Shown: piece by piece, positions 59,440 through 64,000 of the stretch | Layout of the letters: each line of letters starts with the position of its first letter | Position numbering within the stretch: the stretch's first letter is position 1 | NCBI GenBank assembly: GCA_028564705.1 | Contig: JAPXFQ010001958.1 | Location: forward strand, 1-64,000 | From: Apricaphanius iberus | Taxonomy: Eukaryota > Chordata > Actinopteri > Cyprinodontiformes > Aphaniidae | Length of the DNA: 64,000 nucleotides | Direction: 5' to 3' | Position numbers and translations under genes: made by a program | The notes under the pieces: generated by a model | Databases searched by the model: none | Seen by the model: the letters and a program-made list of their open reading frames with translations, nothing else | What the model was told of the DNA's origin: nothing

Positions 59440-60380
59440 GCTTCTCTGTAAAATTGAATTATGTAGAACCTTGAAGCAACTCCCTTAGTGCTGATGTTCT
59501 CACTGACAAGTTGGGTATGAATTTTTCAACAAAGTTCTTCATTCCCATGACTATTGAGTACCCCTTTCTTGTCTATTAGACATGGCATGGTTGCAATGGC
59601 TTGTATTTTTCTTTCATCTGGCTCAATATGTTCATCAAACAGTTTGTCTCCTAGAAATGTTATTTCTCTTAAACCAAAATGACACGATTGAGCTTTAATC
59701 CATTTTCCCTCACTCGTTGCAGTACATTTGTCAACCTTTGGTTATGTTCTTGTAGGGTAGAACCCCAGATGACCACATCATCAACATAACAACGGACACC
59801 TTCTAGTCCCTCTAGCATGTTATCCATGGCACGATGAAAAATCTCAGATTACGGCCAAAAGGTGTGTTAAAAGTACAATATTTTGAACTTTTCTCATCCA
59901 ACTTTATTTGCCAAAACCCTTGTGCTGCATCTAACTTTGAGAAATATTTGGCTCCAGCCATTTCACTTACAATTTCTTCACGCTTTGGTATCTGGTAGTG
60001 CTCACGCTTTATTCTACACCCACTCAGTTGGTTCTTCCACCTTTGTTATGACCTTATATATAACTGTGACATCCTGTCCAGTTCCTTTTTTAAACACACC
60101 TTCAGTGGAACTGGGACTCTCCGTGGTGCATGGATCACTGGCCTTTGCATCTTCTTTCAGCTGGATGGTGTAAGTGCACCCCAGGCCTTCGAAAACATCT
60201 TCTAAATGCTGCACAATGGAGACAACACTCCCTGGGTGTAGATTTACAGCTTCTTCACAGTTGATGTGAAAAACTGTTTTCACCAGATTTAATCTCTTTG
60301 ATGTAGCGCCACCTAGCAGTGCTTCACGTCCTTCTGGAACAACAGGAAATGGAACATCATATTCTTTGTGTTTCACTGTT
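59440..60380 (-). pseudogene. Gypsy reverse transcriptase, fragmentary
   Basis: On - GVRCYVDDVVIWGS (59795-59755) is the catalytic YVDD. EPTEWV at about 60030-60014 ends a 120-codon frame (GVFKKGTGQDVTVIYKVI), the N-terminal part of the domain. The thumb, with AIATMPCLIDKKG and FIPNLSVRTSALRELL-like sequence, follows at 59600-59480. Frame breaks occur around 59850 and 59590. Confidence 0.75.
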
Positions 60381-60439
60381 TCTTTAAGTCTGCACCACTG
60401 CTTTTAATGTCCTTTCCATTGCAGTCTTTTAAAAGTACT

Positions 60440-60560
60440 CTTGTCTTGATTACTTTGGGTTTTTGCTGCATTATTTTAATCTCTGTCATACTGATTAGAT
60501 TTGCTTGTGCACCTGTGTCAATCCTTAGAGTCACCAGAGTCCAATTTATTGGAAGGGAAA
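60440..60560 (-). pseudogene. Gypsy aspartic protease
   Basis: On - IDTGAQANLISMTEIKI (about 60522-60475) is the D-T-G-A active-site loop of retroviral-type proteases, followed by a hydrophobic strand. It lies between the zinc knuckle and the RT as expected. Confidence 0.7.
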
Positions 60561-60739
60561 CACTCCACAGGTCTTCTGAGCTCTTTTTACTTTCTTCTGC
60601 TTGATTGTGCTCAGTTTTTAATCTTCACATGACACTAAGCCCACAAAGAAACTCTCACTTAAATCAGTCTCTTCAAATAATCGTACTAATTTTGGTTTAG
60701 CTTTAGAGAGACATTTTTTGGCAAAAGATTCTTTTTCCA

Positions 60740-61290
60740 TTGCATTTTAAGCATATTTTGCCATAAGCAGGACACTGTCGAGGTTGATATCTGCCACCAC
60801 ACCGCTTACAGGAGTACATTTCATCTTTGCTGATCTTTTCTGGCATAGTTTTTCTAATTTTCCTTACCACCGCTACTTTAGCACTGTCATGGACACATGT
60901 TTCATAAAAGGTCTTTGCATGCTGCAGAGCTAAATTACTGGCATGACACAGTCTCTCTGCTTTCTCCAGAGTTAGTTTGGCATCTCTGAGTAGTCGTTCT
61001 CTAGTTCGTTATCATGGATTCCATTCACAATTTGATCACGAACCATAGAATCTTTTAACTCTCCAAAATCACATGACTGTGCTTTCAGCTTCAAATCAGT
61101 CACAGAGCAATAAAAAGTCTCTTCTGGCAATTTTTCTTGCATCTGGTATGGCAGCTATATACAGCTCAAACTGCTGCTGGAAACAACTCCAGTTGCTGTC
61201 GAAGTTTCCCACCAACTTCAGTCCTTCTGGTGGCTTCAAACTTTCCATATTGATAGGAACTGTTGACTTGTATCTCTGTCAGTCTTCACT
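60740..61290 (-). pseudogene. Gypsy Gag with zinc knuckle
   Basis: On - GLKLVGNFDSNWSCFQQQFE (about 61230) is the capsid-like start of Gag, and CKRCGGRYQPRQCPAYGKIC then LKC (60825-60745) is a modified CCHC knuckle pair. At least one frameshift near 61140 and a stop near 61010 break it. Confidence 0.72.
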
Positions 61291-61297
61291 TTTAGTC

Positions 61298-61315
61298 CTT
61301 TCACTCCTGACACCA
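61298..61315 (-). other. Gypsy tRNA primer-binding site
   Basis: On - TGGTGTCAGGAGTGAAAG starts 2 nt after the end of the right LTR. TGG is complementary to the CCA end of a tRNA, as needed for minus-strand priming. The tRNA identity was not determined. Confidence 0.7.
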
Positions 61316-61317
61316 TG

Positions 61318-61903
61318 TGTTGTTCTTCATGGGTTAGTGAAGGATCACACACAGCAAACCATTCTCCTTCCCTGCATCCGAATTCTATAGTATTTACTAC
61401 ATACTGCTAGTAGCTACTTCTTGCCTGTTGATCCAGTAAGTACTGCATACCAAACGAGTGGGTAGTAGGCATGAAATTGGACGTACTGCTCCACCATTTT
61501 ACCAGGATGTTTACGATACGTTACGTCACCTGTGGTCCCGTCCTCGGCATAGCTGACATCACTCTTCTACGATTTTGGGGCTTCCGCTGCAATGTGGGAT
61601 AGCGTAGCATACAGCGGATTTCACTGTGGCGGTTGTACACATCCGGGAACTTTATGCCTACTTGGACAGTCCATACTAGAGATTCAGATATACTACATCG
61701 CTCGCTTACTTATTTTCGCCAACTAATCGTAGGCATAGTAGGGGTATTCGGATGCAGGGCTTGTTTGAGTTGTTACTCAAAACTTTATCGATAACACCAC
61801 ATTCAGACTTCTTTTATGTGCTACCATAATGTTCTCTTTAAAATGCAGTACCCTCTGCTGGACACCTATGTTAAAACATTTACTTTTCTACCACATGTCA
61901 ACA
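61318..61903 (-). repeat. Gypsy 5' LTR (right), interrupted by a MITE
   Basis: 586 bp. Removing the 390-bp MITE (61370-61759) and one 3-bp duplicate leaves 193 bp that align with the 191-bp left LTR. Confidence 0.88.
61370..61759. mobile_element. MITE (390 bp) inside a Gypsy LTR
   Basis: The ends CCCTGCATCCGAAT and ATTCGGATGCAGGG are perfect 14-bp inverted repeats, with TACTACATACTGC / CTACTATGCC-type blocks inside. The uninterrupted left LTR shows the empty site CTCCTTGTTTG. CTT is present on both sides of the insert (61367-61369 and 61760-61762), so the target duplication is 3 bp. No coding frame. Confidence 0.9.
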
Positions 61904-61914
61904 CAGTGATGATG

Positions 61915-62435
61915 TAAAAAGTACAGAGATGAATAGAAGTATTTCAACACCCTGTGAGTTTGCAAGTTCTCCTACTTAAAAATTATGGAAGGGTCTGAAA
62001 TTCACATTGTAGGGCATTTCTACTTTGAGAGACAGCATTTATAAGAAATTCTGGAAACCATATGTTTGATATTATTTTAAATAATTTATTTGCATTTTAT
62101 TGCCGCACTTTAGTATTTGAACACCTGCGAAAATTAGTGTTAATATTTGGTACAGAAGCCTTTTTTTTCGATTACAGAGGTCAAACATTTCCTGTAGTTC
62201 TTGAACAGGTTTGCACACACTGCAGCAGGAATTTTGGCCCACTCATCCACACAGATCTCTATATCTGTCATGTGGCGGGGCTGTTGCCATGCAATATAGA
62301 GTTTCAGTTCCCTCCAAACATTTCCTATTTGATTTAGGTCTGGAGACTGGCTAGGTCACTCCAGAACCTTGATATGCTTGATTGTCATTGTCCGTTTGGT
62401 AATGATGTCACTACAGGGCCATAGTCATGTTGTAA
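61915..62435 (-). mobile_element. Tc1-like element, C-terminal part (split by LINE)
   Basis: On - the sequence decodes, with many stops, to [13 protein letters not shown], [20 protein letters not shown] and [11 protein letters not shown] pieces, the end of a Tc1 transposase. The outer end (ACAGAGATGAATAGAAGTAT at about 61922) is the presumptive inverted repeat; the partner is off the window. Confidence 0.65.
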
Positions 62436-63556
62436 AACCAAACTCACCCATCAGACATCAATAATTATAGACCTGTTGCCCTGACATCCCACATCATGAA
62501 GGTTCTGGAGGAACTCCTGTTGTCGCACCTGATTAAGCAAACTAGACCATATTAGGACCACCTGCAGTTTGGTTATCACCATGGAGTTGGTATTTAAAAT
62601 GCCATCATCAACCTGCTTCACCCTGTCATCTGGACGATGCAGGCAGCCCTGTGAGAATCATGTTCTTTGATTTATCAAGTGCATTTAACACAATTCAGCC
62701 TGATTGGTCAGAAACTCCAGAAGGCAGGTGGAGGCCCCAACAATCAGCTTGATCAATGACTACCTGAAAAATAAACCACAGTTTGTGAGATTGAAAAATT
62801 GTGTGTCAAACCAGGTGGTCTGCAGCACAGGAGCACTACAAGGGACTTTACTCTCACCATTCCTTGTCATTCTGTACACCTCAGACTTCTAATATAAGGC
62901 GACTGTGCAATTGTCAGCTGTACCAGAAATGGAGAAGCAGCTGAATACAGAGAGCTGGTGAACCGCTTTGTGGCAGGGTGCGGAAACAATCATTTTACCT
63001 TGAATGTGACCAAAACAAAGGAGATAATTGTAGATTTCAAAAGAAACTGATAAGTCCAAGACTGTTTCAATCATGGGAGAAGAAGTGGAGGTGGTTGAGG
63101 ACTACAGATACTTCAGAGTTCCCCTGGACAACAGACTGGACTGGAGACTCAACAGTGAAACCATCTACAAGAAGGGACAGAGCAGACTGTACTTTTTGAG
63201 GAAGCTTGCAAGTCTGTTGTGGAGAGTTTAATATCTTCGTCCATCATCTGTTGGGGTGGAAGCATCAAATTCTTAAATATTTAAACGACTCAACAACCTG
63301 ATAACAAAGGCTGGTTCTGTTCTAGGGATGACTGTGGAACAACTTGATATGATGCTGCAAAGATACAAAAAATAAAAGAAAATATGAACAACCTTGAGCA
63401 TCCTCTTCATGAGACTACCCTACAGCAACAGAGTCTCTTCAGTCACAGGCTTCTTCGCTACAGGAAATTCTTTCTCCCCACAGCCATCATGATCTACAAC
63501 TTCAACACTTAATTTCCCTCTGGGATTAATAATGTTTTTTTGAATTGAATTGAATG
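62436..63556 (+). mobile_element. Jockey-like LINE inserted in Tc1
   Basis: On + INNYRPVALTSHIMKVLEEL (62456), [15 protein letters not shown] (62662, first RT Asp), INDYLKNKPQFVRLKNCV, NQVVCSTGALQGTLLSPFLV, VTKTKEIIVDFK (63009), EVVEDYRYFRVPLDNRLDW and TIYKKGQSRLYFLRKL. The 3' end is TTTCCCTCTGGGATTAATAA with a TTGAATTGAATTGAATG tail (63541-63556). 5'-truncated, several frameshifts. It belongs to the same kind of element as 48735-50180. Confidence 0.82.
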
Positions 63557-64000
63557 ACTTTCTCCCATTCCTCCTCTGGATAATCCCGATGCTCATAGAC
63601 AAACTTAAGACGGGCCTAGACATGTGATGACTTCAGCAGGGGAACCTTTTGTGCAATGCATGATTTTAAACCATCAAGACATAGTTTTCTAACGACAGTA
63701 ACCTTTGAAACTGTGATCCCATCTCTCTTCATGTCAATGACTATGATCTATTTTCAGCAAGTAGGTTGACAGATTCCTGTCAGCCTTTTCCACCTTGTGG
63801 AGGTCTACTGTTTTGTCTCTGGTGTCTTTTGACAGCTCTTTGGTCTTACCCATGGTAGTAGTTGGAGTCTGACTGACTGTGGGGTGGACACGTGTCTTTA
63901 AAGAGCTCAGACAAGTCCTTCTAATTTAGAATTAGTGGAGTAGTGGTGGACATTTGAAAAGCAGAGTAGCAGGTCTTTGAGAGCCATAATTTCTGCTGAT
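63557..64000 (-). mobile_element. Tc1-like element, N-terminal part (runs off the window)
   Basis: On - MGKTKELSKDTRDKTVDLHK, VEKADRNLST and KGYCR-like pieces (63850-63690) are the N-terminal DNA-binding part of a Tc1 transposase. ARLKFVYEHR-type sequence lies near 63600. Together with 61915-62435 it makes one element of which the right inverted repeat is beyond 64000. Confidence 0.7.

Larger units (their letters stand above)
57533..61903 (-). mobile_element. Ty3/Gypsy LTR retrotransposon, degenerate
   Basis: The 191-bp left LTR and the right LTR share TGTTGTTCTTCATGGG-like starts and GTCAACA ends (TG...CA). On - a primer-binding site follows the right LTR and a polypurine tract precedes the left one. 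Gag zinc knuckle, protease, RT, RNase H and integrase pieces occur in Gypsy order between them. No matching 4-5-bp target duplication is seen (GATTT on the left, CAGTG on the right). Without the 390-bp MITE the element is about 3.98 kb, shorter than normal, so deletions are likely. No domain is intact enough to be active. Confidence 0.9.

Noticed and set aside
1..64000. tRNA, rRNA or snRNA genes
   Set aside because: No stretch with the paired box A/B pattern and cloverleaf ends, and no rRNA-like block, was recognised by eye.

Overview
The window looks like repeat-rich DNA from a ray-finned (teleost) fish. The evidence is one split vertebrate gene with canonical GT/AG introns and a very dense layer of transposon families common in teleosts: L2/CR1-type and Rex3/RTE-like LINEs, Tc1, hAT, PIF/Harbinger, ISL2EU-like and Ty3/Gypsy elements. 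I see nothing prokaryotic, and no tRNA, rRNA or CRISPR locus. No species can be named from the sequence alone.

Layout. 1-9286 is the edge of a tandem satellite array (about 53 head-to-tail copies of a ~175-bp monomer) that enters from the left. 9287-21829 is intergenic DNA or a far-upstream part of the gene below. It is filled with LINE remnants, a decayed THAP-domain transposon and a three-deep nest of insertions. 21830-57106 carries four exons of a TIPRL (TIP41-like, PP2A/TOR pathway regulator) gene on the + strand, separated by introns of 14.3 kb and 20.3 kb that are almost entirely transposon debris. The rest of the gene (about the last 100 residues) is not seen before 64000.

Inside the TIPRL introns: a ~1.75-kb hAT element with an 8-bp target duplication and a BED-finger exon; a second THAP fragment; a Tc1 element in an (AT)n tract; a convergent pair of remnants (transposase C-terminus on +, SWIM-YqaJ-PHD gene on -) that matches the two-gene plan of ISL2EU elements; Harbinger MITEs with TAA duplications; and a nearly full-length L2-type LINE (42323-47271, - strand) whose ORF1 still shows every SGNH-esterase motif. 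That LINE sits inside an older LINE fragment.

57107-64000 holds a decayed Ty3/Gypsy element (57533-61903, - strand) with both LTRs, a primer-binding site and a polypurine tract. One LTR was interrupted by a 390-bp MITE. To its right is a Tc1-like element itself split by a LINE. All TE genes here appear broken. The only gene likely to work for the host is TIPRL.

The most useful points for follow-up are the unusual exon 3 donor of TIPRL, the satellite edge, a hammerhead-ribozyme-like core in a dispersed repeat, the YqaJ/PHD element, and an unnamed repeat found in two places in TIPRL intron 1, one of them about 100 bp upstream of exon 2.
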